DNA of 64,000 bases. It comes from Flavobacteriales bacterium. Its GTDB lineage: Bacteria > Bacteroidota > Bacteroidia > Flavobacteriales_F > PHOS-HE28. Each line of letters begins with the position of its first letter. The stretch's first letter is position 1. The translations under genes were made by a program, and so were the position numbers. The notes below the pieces were generated by a model. The model saw only the letters and a program-made list of their open reading frames with translations. It had not been told where the DNA came from and searched no databases. Below are positions 16,905-26,114 of the stretch, piece after piece. Location of the stretch: NCBI GenBank assembly GCA_016715895.1, contig JADJXH010000003.1, positions 930,001 through 994,000 on the forward strand. The letters run 5' to 3'.

Positions 16905-18047
16905 TCAACCCCTGACCAGCAGGTCCAGCGTGCTTTTTGCGGTCGCGGGATCGTCCAAATATCGCCTGCCGAGCGCGAACGCGCCCCGCGACAGCTTCTG
17001 CAGCGCCTCCTCGTCCATGTGCACGAGGTGCTGCACGGCCCGCGTGAAGGATCCAGGCTCGTCGAGACGGATGTCCCATCCCGCATCCATCCGCTCCAGG
17101 TCCTTCCACGGCGTCCGATCACTGATGACCAGCGGCACACCGGCGGCCAGCGCCTCCACCATCGTGTGCCCGAAGTTCTCGCCCTGGCTGGGCATGAAGA
17201 GGGCGTGGTAGTGCGCGAACAACTCAGGCACCTCCTCGGGCGGCACGGTGCCCTTGTGCGTCACCGTGATGGTGGGCGGCAGCTCCGCGATGGCCGCGCG
17301 GCATTTCGCCCAGTACGCTTCATCGTAGATGGGCCCGTACAGGTCGAAGGTGACGTGGCCCTGCACGGGCTTCAGGCATTCGATGGCGAAGAGGGTGTTC
17401 TTCTCCACGGCGATGCGGGCCACGCTCACCAGGCGCAGTTCGCCGGGTTGTTTCGCACGCGGGCGTGGTGCGGCCGCCGTGAGCTTCCGGCCCAGGTTGG
17501 GCACCAGCTTCACCGTGGCCTCCCTCCCGATCCAGCGCTTCACATCCTCCACCTCCTCCGCATTGGTGGCCTGGAAGATGACGCCACGGTAGCATCCGAG
17601 CAGCCGCATCACCGCCAGGAACGCACGCTTCTTCAAGGTCCCGTGCTCCATCATGCCGGCGGCGAGCATGCCACGCACGGCCACCACCCGATGCTGCGCC
17701 GAGCCCTTCAGCAGCCACAGCGGCATCACGCTGAACCATCGCGAGTACAGGCCGTTGATGTAGACCGTGCGCCAGGCCTCCTGGGCCAGCAGCTTCCGCC
17801 AGGTGGTCGCGTTAACACCACCGCGCGAGGCGTACCACACCTTCTCCCCTCCCGGCATCTCCGTCCACCGATCCGGTGTCACACCCGCATAGGGCGTGGT
17901 CTCCGTGTAATCGGTATCGGTGGTCACGATGTGCAGGTCGACCTTGTCGCGCAGGTGGTCCACGAGGTTGGCCATGCTGCGCACGGGTCCACCCGCCTTG
18001 TAGCCGGGCAGGTACCAGTCGACGAAGACCAGGAGCTTATGCTTCAC
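16905..18047 (-). CDS. Family 4 glycosyltransferase
   Basis: A 380-residue GT-B enzyme. The N-terminus FVDWYLPGYKAGGPVRSMANLVDHL holds the glycine-rich acceptor loop of GT4 proteins. The C-terminal donor domain has LVSVARIAVEKNTLFAIECL and the E-x7-E signature region MPSQGENFGHTMVEALAAGVPLVIS. It would transfer a sugar from a nucleotide donor to the growing lipid-linked glycan on the cytoplasmic side. It overlaps the upstream GT4 gene by 11 bases. Confidence 0.9.
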   Translation of the reverse strand: MKHKLLVFVDWYLPGYKAGGPVRSMANLVDHLRDKVDLHIVTTDTDYTETTPYAGVTPDRWTEMPGGEKVWYASRGGVNATTWRKLLAQEAWRTVYINGLYSRWFSVMPLWLLKGSAQHRVVAVRGMLAAGMMEHGTLKKRAFLAVMRLLGCYRGVIFQATNAEEVEDVKRWIGREATVKLVPNLGRKLTAAAPRPRAKQPGELRLVSVARIAVEKNTLFAIECLKPVQGHVTFDLYGPIYDEAYWAKCRAAIAELPPTITVTHKGTVPPEEVPELFAHYHALFMPSQGENFGHTMVEALAAGVPLVISDRTPWKDLERMDAGWDIRLDEPGSFTRAVQHLVHMDEEALQKLSRGAFALGRRYLDDPATAKSTLDLLVRG

Positions 18048-19134
18048 GGCGTGCTTTCATCAGGTCCATCACCACCCGTGCCCAATCCGCAGGCGTCCAC
18101 TTCGCCCCGAGGGCATGGCTTCGTTCGCCCATGGCGCGCAACTGGGCATCGCTGCACTGGACAAGCTGGCGCAGGGCGTTGCGCATGTCGGTGGCATCTC
18201 CTCCGGCAAAGCGGACACCGTTCTCCCCGGAGCCGAGGAAGCGTTCCCCCGCCCCCACCGCGCTGCTCAACAGCAAGGGAAAGCCTGCACACGCATGTTC
18301 ATGCACCACCACGCCCCACGGTTCATAGGTGCTGGGCAGCACGAAGACGCCGCACTGCTCAAGCACCTGCGGCATCTCCTCCACCTGCACGAAGCCCAGG
18401 TGCCTGATGCGCGGATGACGACCGGACGGGGAGCGGGTCACGGCTTCGTGGAGCTCACCCGTTCCTGCGATCCACAGTTCCCAATCGCCGGCAAGCCCGT
18501 CGTCGGACAGCTTGGCGAACACGTCGCACAGCATCTGGTGCCCTTTCGAGGGGATGTAGCGGGCCACGCAGAGCAGGCGATGGGGCCAATGGAGTGCACG
18601 CCGGTCCAGGAGCTCCTGACCAAGCGGCAGGAACCGGTCCGTATCCGCGCTGTAGAACCCAGTGCGGATGTTGAGCGAGGGAAAGCCGAGGCGTCGGGCA
18701 TAGCGGGCCTGGGCCTCCCCCGTGACCCAGGCATGGCTGAAGGTGCGTCGGAGCCAGAGACGCGTGGCGGCCACAGCGGCCCATTGCCGGGCATCGCCGC
18801 GCCAGGCGGTGTCGCTGCACATCACCGTGGGGAGCCCCTGCTTGTACAGCATGCGACAGACGCGGAGGTAGCCCTTGTCCACCCAGCCGCTGGCGAAGGT
18901 GATGTCGGGCCCCACACCATGGGCCAGCCGCAGCAGGGCCTGGTCGTCGTAGGCATCGCGCTCGTACACCTTCACGCGGTCGGCGAAGCGCAGGTCGAAG
19001 GGGGCCTCGCGGTTCACCGGCCAGCGCACGATGTGCGCCTCCACGTTGTGATCGCGAACCAGTCGATCGACGCAAGCGAGGAAATAGGGGGCCAGCTCCG
19101 TGTAGAGGAAGAGCGCCTTGCGGTGCGTGCTCAT
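18037..19134 (-). CDS. Family 4 glycosyltransferase
   Basis: A 365-residue GT-B enzyme with the donor-domain pattern LLCVARYIPSKGHQMLCDVFAKL and VLPSTYEPWGVVVHEHACAGFPLLLSS, the usual GT4 E-x7-E region. The N-terminal half is typical of bacterial exopolysaccharide transferases. It overlaps the deacetylase gene upstream by four bases and the second GT4 gene by 11 bases, so all three are probably translated from one message. Confidence 0.88.
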   Translation of the reverse strand: MSTHRKALFLYTELAPYFLACVDRLVRDHNVEAHIVRWPVNREAPFDLRFADRVKVYERDAYDDQALLRLAHGVGPDITFASGWVDKGYLRVCRMLYKQGLPTVMCSDTAWRGDARQWAAVAATRLWLRRTFSHAWVTGEAQARYARRLGFPSLNIRTGFYSADTDRFLPLGQELLDRRALHWPHRLLCVARYIPSKGHQMLCDVFAKLSDDGLAGDWELWIAGTGELHEAVTRSPSGRHPRIRHLGFVQVEEMPQVLEQCGVFVLPSTYEPWGVVVHEHACAGFPLLLSSAVGAGERFLGSGENGVRFAGGDATDMRNALRQLVQCSDAQLRAMGERSHALGAKWTPADWARVVMDLMKARREA

Positions 19135-19991
19135 GCGACCTGACGCGGGAGGTGGGCCACGCCCGCGTCCAGCAGCGCGCCGAAGGTGGTCATGGGCAGG
19201 TCATCGAACAGGCGGCGCATCTTGGGCTCGGTGGTCGACAGGTTCACGTAGCTCATGAAGCGGCGTTTGGCGCTCATGGGCAGCCGCGGGTGATCGGGAT
19301 CCACCTCGCGCGGGTGCAGGTAGAACACCACGGGGCGTTCCTGCTTGAGCACTGCACGGGCACGGTCGCGGATCACCGGATACGGGAAGAAGCGCAGGTA
19401 GCCACCGCCGAAGAAGTAGAGGTCGCGGCCGAACACGCGGTCCATGCTGATGGGGAACTCCACGATGTCGCCGGCGGGTGTGGGCACCACATGGGGCACG
19501 GGCAGCGCGCCCGGCCAGCCACCGTGGTTGCGGCTCCCGGGCCAGATCGAGCTGTCGTAGGCATGGCCGGTCTCCGCAAGGGCCTCGAAGAACCACGGTG
19601 TCTCGCGCGTGGCGCTGAATCCCGGCGCACGGTAGCCACGCACCTTCACCCCCGCCGCATCCTCGATGATGCCCTTGGCGCGCCGCACATCCTCGGTGAA
19701 GTGGCGGCGGTCGTGCTTGTAGACCAGCTCGTGCGCGTAGCCGTGGGAGGCGACCTCATGTCCCTGCGCCACAGCATCACGCAGGAGCTGCGGGTGGCGC
19801 TCGGCCACCCAGCCCAGGAAGAACAGCGTGGTGCGCACCCGCTTTTCGGCGAACACGTCGAGCATGCGGCCGAAGGAGGCCTCCACGCGTGACTCCAGCC
19901 GCCCCCACTGTTCCAAGGGTGGCGTGGAAGGCACGTCGAGGATGTGGAACCACTCCTCCACATCCACGGAGAACACGCACCGGGCGGCCAT
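19131..19991 (-). CDS. XrtA-type polysaccharide deacetylase
   Basis: A 286-residue NodB-fold deacetylase. Key residues are visible: Asp10/Asp/Glu in FSVDVEEWFHILDV, the metal histidines in GHEVASHGYAHELV, the RGYRAPGFS motif, and the C-terminal LHPREVDPDHP motif characteristic of the subfamily with a DUF3473 tail. These enzymes remove N- or O-acetyl groups from polysaccharides and are common in exopolysaccharide/exosortase loci. It is the first gene of the 20-15 kb glycan run and overlaps the next gene by four bases. Confidence 0.9.
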   Translation of the reverse strand: MAARCVFSVDVEEWFHILDVPSTPPLEQWGRLESRVEASFGRMLDVFAEKRVRTTLFFLGWVAERHPQLLRDAVAQGHEVASHGYAHELVYKHDRRHFTEDVRRAKGIIEDAAGVKVRGYRAPGFSATRETPWFFEALAETGHAYDSSIWPGSRNHGGWPGALPVPHVVPTPAGDIVEFPISMDRVFGRDLYFFGGGYLRFFPYPVIRDRARAVLKQERPVVFYLHPREVDPDHPRLPMSAKRRFMSYVNLSTTEPKMRRLFDDLPMTTFGALLDAGVAHLPRQVA

Positions 19992-20013
19992 GCGGCAAAG
20001 GTACCCGGCCGGT

Positions 20014-20709
20014 TCAGCCGATCCGCAGTCGACCGAGAAACCGGGGACGCTCGCCCCGGTCGAACCGTGTGCGGTGGTATCGGATCAGGAGCAGGATGAA
20101 CGGCACACCGATCAGGCTCGGCCACAGCCACTGGAGCCATACGGGCTTGATGGCACCCAGGTTCACCGCGCTGAACGCGGATACGGTGGCGATGTAGCTC
20201 CCCAGGAAACCGCTGAAATGCGCATAGAGCCATTCCTGCTTGTCGTGGTGGGTGCGGTAGAACCGCAGCAGCTGGAGGAGCACGAACGCACAGCCGATGG
20301 CACCGAAGACCGTGAAGATGATCGCGGTGCTGCTCCGATCACCGTGGATCAGATGGACGGCGCCCCACAGGAGCAGGCCGGTGTTCACCAGGCCGGCGGC
20401 GCCGTGCATCAGCAGGTCCCAACGACCCGGTCGCTGACCCTTGTGCAGGCCTTTCAGGTAGAGCCCGCGGTAGCCGGATAGGGCCATATGAAAGCTGAAA
20501 AAGGCCACCAGGGCCATGAGCGGATTGGGGCGCCAAATGCTGGCCAGCAGTGCGGTGGTGCAGACCAACGCCATGGCGTAGAAGAAGGTACGGCCCCACC
20601 AGCGGTGCCAGCGACCGCCCTTGCGCATGAGCATGGCCAACGGCGCAGCGCCCAGGGCGATGGCTCCGGCGAAGGCATGGAGCTTGAGGACAACGGCTTG
20701 TGGGTCCAT
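20014..20709 (-). CDS. Multi-pass membrane protein (DUF2306-like)
   Basis: A 231-residue protein with about six hydrophobic helices and scattered histidines (LKLHAFAGAIALGAAPLAML, FSFHMALSGYRGLYLKG, MHGAAGLVNTGLLL, YAHFSGFLGSYIATVSAFSAVN). The arrangement of His residues inside helices resembles DUF2306-like membrane proteins, but I am not certain of the family. It is 22 bases upstream of the deacetylase start on the same strand and may be part of that transcript. Function unknown. Confidence 0.55.
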   Translation of the reverse strand: MDPQAVVLKLHAFAGAIALGAAPLAMLMRKGGRWHRWWGRTFFYAMALVCTTALLASIWRPNPLMALVAFFSFHMALSGYRGLYLKGLHKGQRPGRWDLLMHGAAGLVNTGLLLWGAVHLIHGDRSSTAIIFTVFGAIGCAFVLLQLLRFYRTHHDKQEWLYAHFSGFLGSYIATVSAFSAVNLGAIKPVWLQWLWPSLIGVPFILLLIRYHRTRFDRGERPRFLGRLRIG

Positions 20710-20726
20710 GCGATCGCCGTGGCGGA

Positions 20727-22196
20727 TCAGGGGGTGATGAGGAGCGGTGCGGCGGAACGGCTGCCGTCGGCTGACAGCGCGTGCAGCATGTAGATGCCCG
20801 GGGCAACGGAGGGGACGCGCAGTGGTTCGGAGGGATGCGACCCAGGCCAGCCCGCCACCTGCCGACCCTGCTGATCCAGCAGCACGACCGAGCGGCGCTG
20901 GGCGTTCCCTCCGGCCAGGGTCACGATGATCGCATCGCCGGGGCGGGCGGGGTTGGGGTGGAGCAAGAGGCCCGGGGTGGCTGGTCGAAGATCGGGGATG
21001 GGGAGGGGGTCGAGGGTTTCCGTGAAACCGCCGCTCAAGGGAGCCCCGAAGTGTTTTACGCCCAGCACGGCCTGTGGTCCAGGTCCCGCACCATTCGTTC
21101 GCCCGACCAACACATAGCCCCCATCGATGGTGGCGGTGACATCGAACGCCTCATCCTGTTCCAGCCCCCCGAATGTCGGACCTTCAATGTAGGTCCCCGT
21201 GGCGGAAGTATGCCACATGTACATGTCCGCTCCACCAGCGCCGAAAGCGTCGGTCGACCCGGCAACGCACAGGTCGCCGTTCTGTAGTTCAATGATGCCG
21301 TGGGCCTCCCATGTACCTTGACCGTAGGTCACCTCATTCCATAGGAAAGCACCCGCGCCATCGAACTTGACGAGGAGCATGGTCCGATAGGGCACGATCC
21401 CTTCAGTGATCCCGCCCACGGCGAACCCGCCGTCGACCGTGGAGGTCACGGACCGGCCTTCATCCCAAGCAACACCGCCCCAGTTGGTCTGCCAAAGAAG
21501 TTCTCCATCCGGGTCATAGCGCAGCAGGATGATGTCCTGTCCACCATCCAGTGCCGTGTTGACGACCACGGCGCAGCCACCATCGGGGAGTCCGACCACG
21601 GCCGTTGCCTCCTCACTTCCCACCGACCCATACGTTCGTGTCCATAGGGTATCGCCCGCCTGATCGATGCGAATGATCCACGCTTCACCGGATCCGTCCC
21701 CTGTGCTGAACGTCTGCCCGACCACGACCCATCCACCTGGAACCGTGGCCGCGGCATTGAACAGGTCCCACCCTGCCTGCCCATAGGTCCTTTCCCACAA
21801 CGCTGCTCCCATAGGGTCGGCGCGTACGAGAAGCCCATCATAGCCGAGCGCGGGGTCGATATAGCTGTTCCCGACGACCAGAAGGTGCTCATCATCGGTC
21901 CGTACCAGGTCCACTCCCTGCTCAACACCTGGACCACCGAACGTCGTGGACCAGACCAACGCCCCCGCACTGTCCACGCGGACCAGGTAGACGTCACCAC
22001 CTCCGCTACCAAAGCTGCCGGTACTGCCGACCAGAACGTATGCCGTGTCCGCGGTGGCCTCCACAGCCAATGCTTGATCCGATCCGAACCCACCATACGT
22101 GCGCTGCCAGGTGAGCTGAGCATCCACCGCGCGCGGAATGACCAGTACGAGCGCGAGCAGAAGGGTGCGGCTGCGGTTCGGAGCGCTCATCTTCAT
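20727..22196 (-). CDS. T9SS-secreted beta-propeller protein
   Basis: A 489-residue protein with an N-terminal signal peptide (RTLLLALVLVIPRAVDAQ) and about seven repeats of the type W-x-R-T-Y-G-G-x-G-x-D-x-A / DGGYVLVGRT. This is the delta-60-like propeller repeat of many secreted Bacteroidota proteins. The last ~75 residues (LLHPNPARPGDAIIVTLAGG ... APGIYMLHALSADG) form a T9SS type A sorting domain. Probably a surface or secreted binding protein; no enzyme motif is visible. The stop is 17 bases upstream of the next minus-strand gene. Confidence 0.85.
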   Translation of the reverse strand: MKMSAPNRSRTLLLALVLVIPRAVDAQLTWQRTYGGFGSDQALAVEATADTAYVLVGSTGSFGSGGGDVYLVRVDSAGALVWSTTFGGPGVEQGVDLVRTDDEHLLVVGNSYIDPALGYDGLLVRADPMGAALWERTYGQAGWDLFNAAATVPGGWVVVGQTFSTGDGSGEAWIIRIDQAGDTLWTRTYGSVGSEEATAVVGLPDGGCAVVVNTALDGGQDIILLRYDPDGELLWQTNWGGVAWDEGRSVTSTVDGGFAVGGITEGIVPYRTMLLVKFDGAGAFLWNEVTYGQGTWEAHGIIELQNGDLCVAGSTDAFGAGGADMYMWHTSATGTYIEGPTFGGLEQDEAFDVTATIDGGYVLVGRTNGAGPGPQAVLGVKHFGAPLSGGFTETLDPLPIPDLRPATPGLLLHPNPARPGDAIIVTLAGGNAQRRSVVLLDQQGRQVAGWPGSHPSEPLRVPSVAPGIYMLHALSADGSRSAAPLLITP

Positions 22197-22230
22197 TGCC
22201 CGAATATCGGAACGCCGGGGCCAATGGACC

Positions 22231-22238
22231 TACTTTTG
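22231..22238 (+). promoter_or_regulatory. Bacteroidota-type -7 promoter box
   Basis: The sequence TACTTTTG fits the Bacteroidota -7 consensus TAnnTTTG and lies 54 bases before the metallophosphoesterase ATG, in the divergent gap with the T9SS gene. No clear -33 TTTG was found at the expected spacing, so this is tentative. Confidence 0.35.
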
Positions 22239-22291
22239 ACGCCAGGTGATGGGCGAACGCTGCCCACAACTCCAGCACCCAACTTGCGATC

Positions 22292-23557
22292 ATGCGCGGC
22301 TTACTGGGTTTCGTTGTGTTCCTCGTCGTTCTGGTCCTGATCGACCTCTATGCCTATAAGGGCGTCCATACTGCGGTGAGCGGATGGACCCAGGGAGGAC
22401 GACGAGCAGTGCGGCTGATCTACTGGGCGCTGTCCATCGGCATGCTGGCCTTGCTGGTGTGGGTGGCGGTGAGCATCCAGGATCTGCGCAGCACGCGCAA
22501 CCACTCCTTCATGTTCTCGCTGGCGGCACTGTTCATGCTGTTCTTCCTGCCCAAAGTGGTGATCATCCTCTTTCACGGCCTGGAGGACCTCATTGAGGCC
22601 GGCCGCTGGCTCTTCGACAAGCTCACGCCCGGAGATCCGGTATCATCCGGTGAACCGATCACGCGGTTGAGGTTCATCTCGCAGGTGGGCCTAGCGCTGT
22701 CGGCCATCCCGTTCGCCGGCGTGCTGTATGGCATCACCCATGGACGGCGCAACTTCCGCATTGAACGCCTCCACATTTCCGCACCCCACCTGCCCGCCGC
22801 CTTCGACGGGTTGCGCATCGTGCAGATCAGCGACCTGCATCTGGGCAGCTTTCCCAGCGGCACGGACATCGTGAGGAAGGGTGTGGACCTGATCAACGAG
22901 GAGCGCCCGGACCTGATCCTCTTCACCGGCGACATGGTGAACGACTACGCGGACGAGGCCGAAGGCTGGGTGGATACGCTCAAGGACCTACAGGCGCGGA
23001 TCGGCAAGTTCTCCATCCTCGGCAACCACGATTACTCGGACTACGCGCGCTGGGACTCGCCAGAGGCGAAGAAGGCCAACCTGGAGCGGCTCAAGCGGCA
23101 CCATCAGACCATGGGGTTCCGGTTGATGCTGGACGAGAACACCCGCATCGAACGCGAGGGCGAAGCGATCACCCTGCTCGGTGTGCAGAACTGGGGGCGC
23201 CGCTTCCAGCAGTACGGCGACCTGGCCAAGACCCTGCAGGGGCACGACCCGTCGACGTTCCGCATCCTGATGAGCCACGACCCTACGCACTGGGAGGAGC
23301 AGGTGCTGGGCACAGGCATCGACCTCACGTTGAGCGGGCACACGCACGGCGCCCAGTTCGGCATCACCATCGCCGGACAGACCTACAGCCCCGCCCAATG
23401 GGTGTACAAGCGCTGGGCAGGCCTCTATACCGAGGGCGCACAGCGCCTTTATGTGAACCGGGGCTTCGGCTTCATCGGCTTCCCAGGTCGTGTGGGCATG
23501 CCGCCGGAGATCACCGTGATCGAACTGCGGCGGGGCTTGGAAGCGCCGCGTTCCTGA
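22292..23557 (+). CDS. Membrane-anchored metallophosphoesterase
   Basis: A 421-residue protein with about four hydrophobic helices in residues 1-150 and a calcineurin-like phosphoesterase domain after that. Metal ligands are visible in QISDLHLGSF (Asp181, His183), FTGDMVNDYADEAE, ILGNHDYSDY, LMSHDPTHWE and SGHTHGAQFG, the full five-motif set. This layout matches YkuE/YaeI-type enzymes that act on phospholipids or nucleotide-lipids at the membrane. The stop codon overlaps the start of the next gene (TGATG). The 3' end of this gene is partly duplicated at about 25.2 kb. Confidence 0.9.
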   Translation: MRGLLGFVVFLVVLVLIDLYAYKGVHTAVSGWTQGGRRAVRLIYWALSIGMLALLVWVAVSIQDLRSTRNHSFMFSLAALFMLFFLPKVVIILFHGLEDLIEAGRWLFDKLTPGDPVSSGEPITRLRFISQVGLALSAIPFAGVLYGITHGRRNFRIERLHISAPHLPAAFDGLRIVQISDLHLGSFPSGTDIVRKGVDLINEERPDLILFTGDMVNDYADEAEGWVDTLKDLQARIGKFSILGNHDYSDYARWDSPEAKKANLERLKRHHQTMGFRLMLDENTRIEREGEAITLLGVQNWGRRFQQYGDLAKTLQGHDPSTFRILMSHDPTHWEEQVLGTGIDLTLSGHTHGAQFGITIAGQTYSPAQWVYKRWAGLYTEGAQRLYVNRGFGFIGFPGRVGMPPEITVIELRRGLEAPRS

Positions 23558-25161
23558 TGCAACGATCAGCCGAAGCACCCCCTGACGTTGGTGCATCCCG
23601 GACCCGATGGTCGGGTCTGCATGTGGGGCGCTCAGGTGGACTGTTCCTATTGATCGTGATCCTGGCACTGCAAGGCTGGACCTATTACTATCCGGGGATC
23701 CTCAACTCCCGACCGCAGGGATACCACGCATGGAGGCAGAGCGACTGCTTGTCAATGGCCTGGCACTACGCGCATGAGGACATCCCTTGGTGGGAAGGAA
23801 AAATGCACTACCTCGGTGCGGACGGCACCGGCCGAGCCTTAAGCGAACTGCCGCTGCTGCCCTACTTCATGGGAAGGCTGTGGCGGTCCACAGGGCAGAA
23901 GGAGTGGCTGTACCGGGCGACCGTCCTGATCCTTTCCATCTCGGGCTTGGTGGCCCTCTTTCTCACGGCCATCCGGCTTCTCAAGGATGGCGTGCTGGCG
24001 GCCTGGGTATCCGCCTTTCTGTTCACCTCTCCCATGGTGGCGTACTACGCGAACAACTTCCTGTCGAACGCCGTGGCCCTCGGCTTCGTGCTCTTGGGCT
24101 GGTATGCCACCGCATCCGGCATTCTACGTTCGGATCGAGCACGGCTCGTGGGAGCCATGGCGTTCTTCACCTTGGCCGGGCTGCTAAAAGCCACTGCGGC
24201 GCTGAGTCTTCTGATCATGCTCGGGATGGTGCTCATCTCCTACATGCCGTTGCGCCAGGCACTCCTCGGCACATGGCGTCCGCCGCATCGGGCCGTCCTG
24301 ATGATCGCCGGACTGACCGGGCTGTCCGTCATCGCCGCGTGGTACACCTACGCCCGGTGGTACAATGCAGGGCAGGCGCAAGGCGTCTTCCTTATCGGAA
24401 CACTTCCCTACTGGAGCATACCGGCAGCGGAGCTTGACGCGGTGTGGAAGGGCTTCAGCGAACACCTTCGTCGCGACTACCTGCGCCCGGACCTCTATCT
24501 CGTGCTCGGCGCCATGACCGTGCTGGCCTTGTTCGCACATCAACGGGTCCCACGTGCTCTATGGACGGCATCCGCGCTGCTATCGCTTGGTGTTCTTTCC
24601 ATCAGCATCCTGTTCTTCGGTGCGCTGAGGGACCATGACTATTACAGCCTCGACCAAGTGATCATTTTTCCCGCGGTCCTCCTCCTTGGTCTTCTGGCCC
24701 TGGTCCGTGGTGGATCGGGCATCACTCGCACGTGGCCTTTCCAGCTGGCTCTGTTGGTGGTGTTGGTGCATGGAACCGACTTCGCGAGGCGAAGGATGGC
24801 GGACCGGTACGCCACCTGGATGAACCACGAGTACTTGACGCAGCATGAACCGCTGGGCCGGATCCGTGAAGCGCTCCAGGCCATGGGTGTGGACCGTTCA
24901 GCCCGCGTGGTGAGCCTTCCTGACATCAGCTTCAATCGAAGCCTGTATCTCATGGAGAGGTCGGGCTGGACCGATTTCGAAGGACTGAGCGACGACCCCG
25001 AACGGCTCCGCGCGAAAGCGGAACAAGGTGCACGATACCTGATCACGACCAGCGATAGTGTGCTCCATAGACCGTCATTGCAGCCGTTCCTCGCTCACCC
25101 TGTCGGGCGATTCGAGAACGTGAGGGTCTTCGCACTGGAAAGTGCGGTAGGCACCCGGTGA
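23557..25161 (+). CDS. Polytopic membrane glycosyltransferase (GT39/ArnT-like)
   Basis: A 534-residue protein starting at the ATG overlapping the previous stop. It has one N-terminal helix, a periplasmic-loop segment RPQGYHAWRQSDCLSMAW in the position where ArnT/PMT-type enzymes carry catalytic acidic residues, and about nine further helices to residue ~420, then a soluble C-terminal domain. The layout fits lipid-sugar-dependent GT-C transferases. HAWRQSD is a common variant in Bacteroidota homologues. The acceptor is unknown. Evidence that this gene was inserted next to the phosphoesterase is noted separately. Confidence 0.75.
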   Translation: MQRSAEAPPDVGASRTRWSGLHVGRSGGLFLLIVILALQGWTYYYPGILNSRPQGYHAWRQSDCLSMAWHYAHEDIPWWEGKMHYLGADGTGRALSELPLLPYFMGRLWRSTGQKEWLYRATVLILSISGLVALFLTAIRLLKDGVLAAWVSAFLFTSPMVAYYANNFLSNAVALGFVLLGWYATASGILRSDRARLVGAMAFFTLAGLLKATAALSLLIMLGMVLISYMPLRQALLGTWRPPHRAVLMIAGLTGLSVIAAWYTYARWYNAGQAQGVFLIGTLPYWSIPAAELDAVWKGFSEHLRRDYLRPDLYLVLGAMTVLALFAHQRVPRALWTASALLSLGVLSISILFFGALRDHDYYSLDQVIIFPAVLLLGLLALVRGGSGITRTWPFQLALLVVLVHGTDFARRRMADRYATWMNHEYLTQHEPLGRIREALQAMGVDRSARVVSLPDISFNRSLYLMERSGWTDFEGLSDDPERLRAKAEQGARYLITTSDSVLHRPSLQPFLAHPVGRFENVRVFALESAVGTR

Positions 25162-25193
25162 ACACCAACACGTTGTATACCCTTCCCACGTAT

Positions 25194-25253
25194 GGTCTTG
25201 GCCGCGCCGGCATGCCACCGGAGATCACGGTGATCGAGCTGCGGAGGGCCTGA
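25194..25253 (+). pseudogene. Remnant of a metallophosphoesterase 3' end
   Basis: Downstream of the glycosyltransferase stop, 25200-25253 reads GRAGMPPEITVIELRRA followed by a stop. The metallophosphoesterase ends with GRVGMPPEITVIELRRG plus six residues before its own stop at 23557. The match is 15 of 17 residues, with synonymous differences in DNA, and has no start codon or upstream coding context. It looks like the tail of a second or ancestral copy left behind when the glycosyltransferase gene came to lie after the phosphoesterase. Confidence 0.75.
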
Positions 25254-26114
25254 TCAGGCAGGGAACACCGACGCCGCGTTCTGCACCACCAGGTCAAGCA
25301 GCGACAAGTCCAGTCCTGTGCGAACGCCCCGCTCCTCGAGGCTGCGCACGAACAGCTCCATCTGCAGGTTGCCCACCAGCTCGTCCTCGGCCATGGGGCA
25401 GCCCCCGTAGCCCTTGATCGCGCCATCGAAGCGGCGGCATCCGGCGTCCCACGCGGCCTGGGTCTTGGTCCTCCAGTTCTCGGGACCGCAGTGCAGGTGC
25501 GCACCGAACTCCACCTGTGGCAGGGCCGGGATCAACGCGGCGAACATCGATGTAATGTCCTTGGGGCGCGCCACACCCACGGTATCGCTGAGGGCGATGA
25601 TGCGCACACCGAGCTCGTTCACCAGCCTGTTGGTCCAGTGCAGGGCCACCTCCGCGTTCCAGGGATCACCGTAGGGATTGCCGAAGGCCATGCTGATGTA
25701 CACCACCAGTTCCTTGTTGGCATTGCGCGTGAGCTCGGCGATGCGGGCGATGCGGCCCCAGGAGCCCTCGATGCTCGTGTTGGTGTTGCGCTGCTGGAAG
25801 GTCTCGCTGATGCTGAAGGGATAGCCCAGATAGGTGACGCTCTCCTGCTTCACGGCCTCCTCGGCGCCGCGTTCGTTGGCCACGATCACCAGCAGCTTGC
25901 TGCGCGATCCCGTGCGGTCGATCCGCGCCAGCACCTCCGAGGTGTCCGCCAGCTGTGGGATGGCCTTGGGGCTCACGAAACTGCCGATGTCGATGGTGTC
26001 GAAGCCCACCTGCATCAGCGTGTTCAGGTAGGCCACCTTCACTTTGGTGGGGATGAAGGGACCGATGCCCTGCATCGCATCCCGCGGACATTCGATCAGC
26101 TTCACGCTTTCCAT
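25254..26114 (-). CDS. Hydroxymethylglutaryl-CoA lyase
   Basis: A 286-residue TIM-barrel enzyme of the HMG-CoA lyase/homocitrate-synthase superfamily. Visible signatures are [10 protein letters not shown] (catalytic Arg11-Asp12), the metal-binding HLHCGPEN and the mobile loop [15 protein letters not shown] that carries the catalytic Cys of HMG-CoA lyases. It would cleave HMG-CoA to acetoacetate and acetyl-CoA in leucine degradation. The length is slightly short but complete. It overlaps the pyrD stop region by 13 bases, read after pyrD on the same strand. Confidence 0.9.
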   Translation of the reverse strand: MESVKLIECPRDAMQGIGPFIPTKVKVAYLNTLMQVGFDTIDIGSFVSPKAIPQLADTSEVLARIDRTGSRSKLLVIVANERGAEEAVKQESVTYLGYPFSISETFQQRNTNTSIEGSWGRIARIAELTRNANKELVVYISMAFGNPYGDPWNAEVALHWTNRLVNELGVRIIALSDTVGVARPKDITSMFAALIPALPQVEFGAHLHCGPENWRTKTQAAWDAGCRRFDGAIKGYGGCPMAEDELVGNLQMELFVRSLEERGVRTGLDLSLLDLVVQNAASVFPA

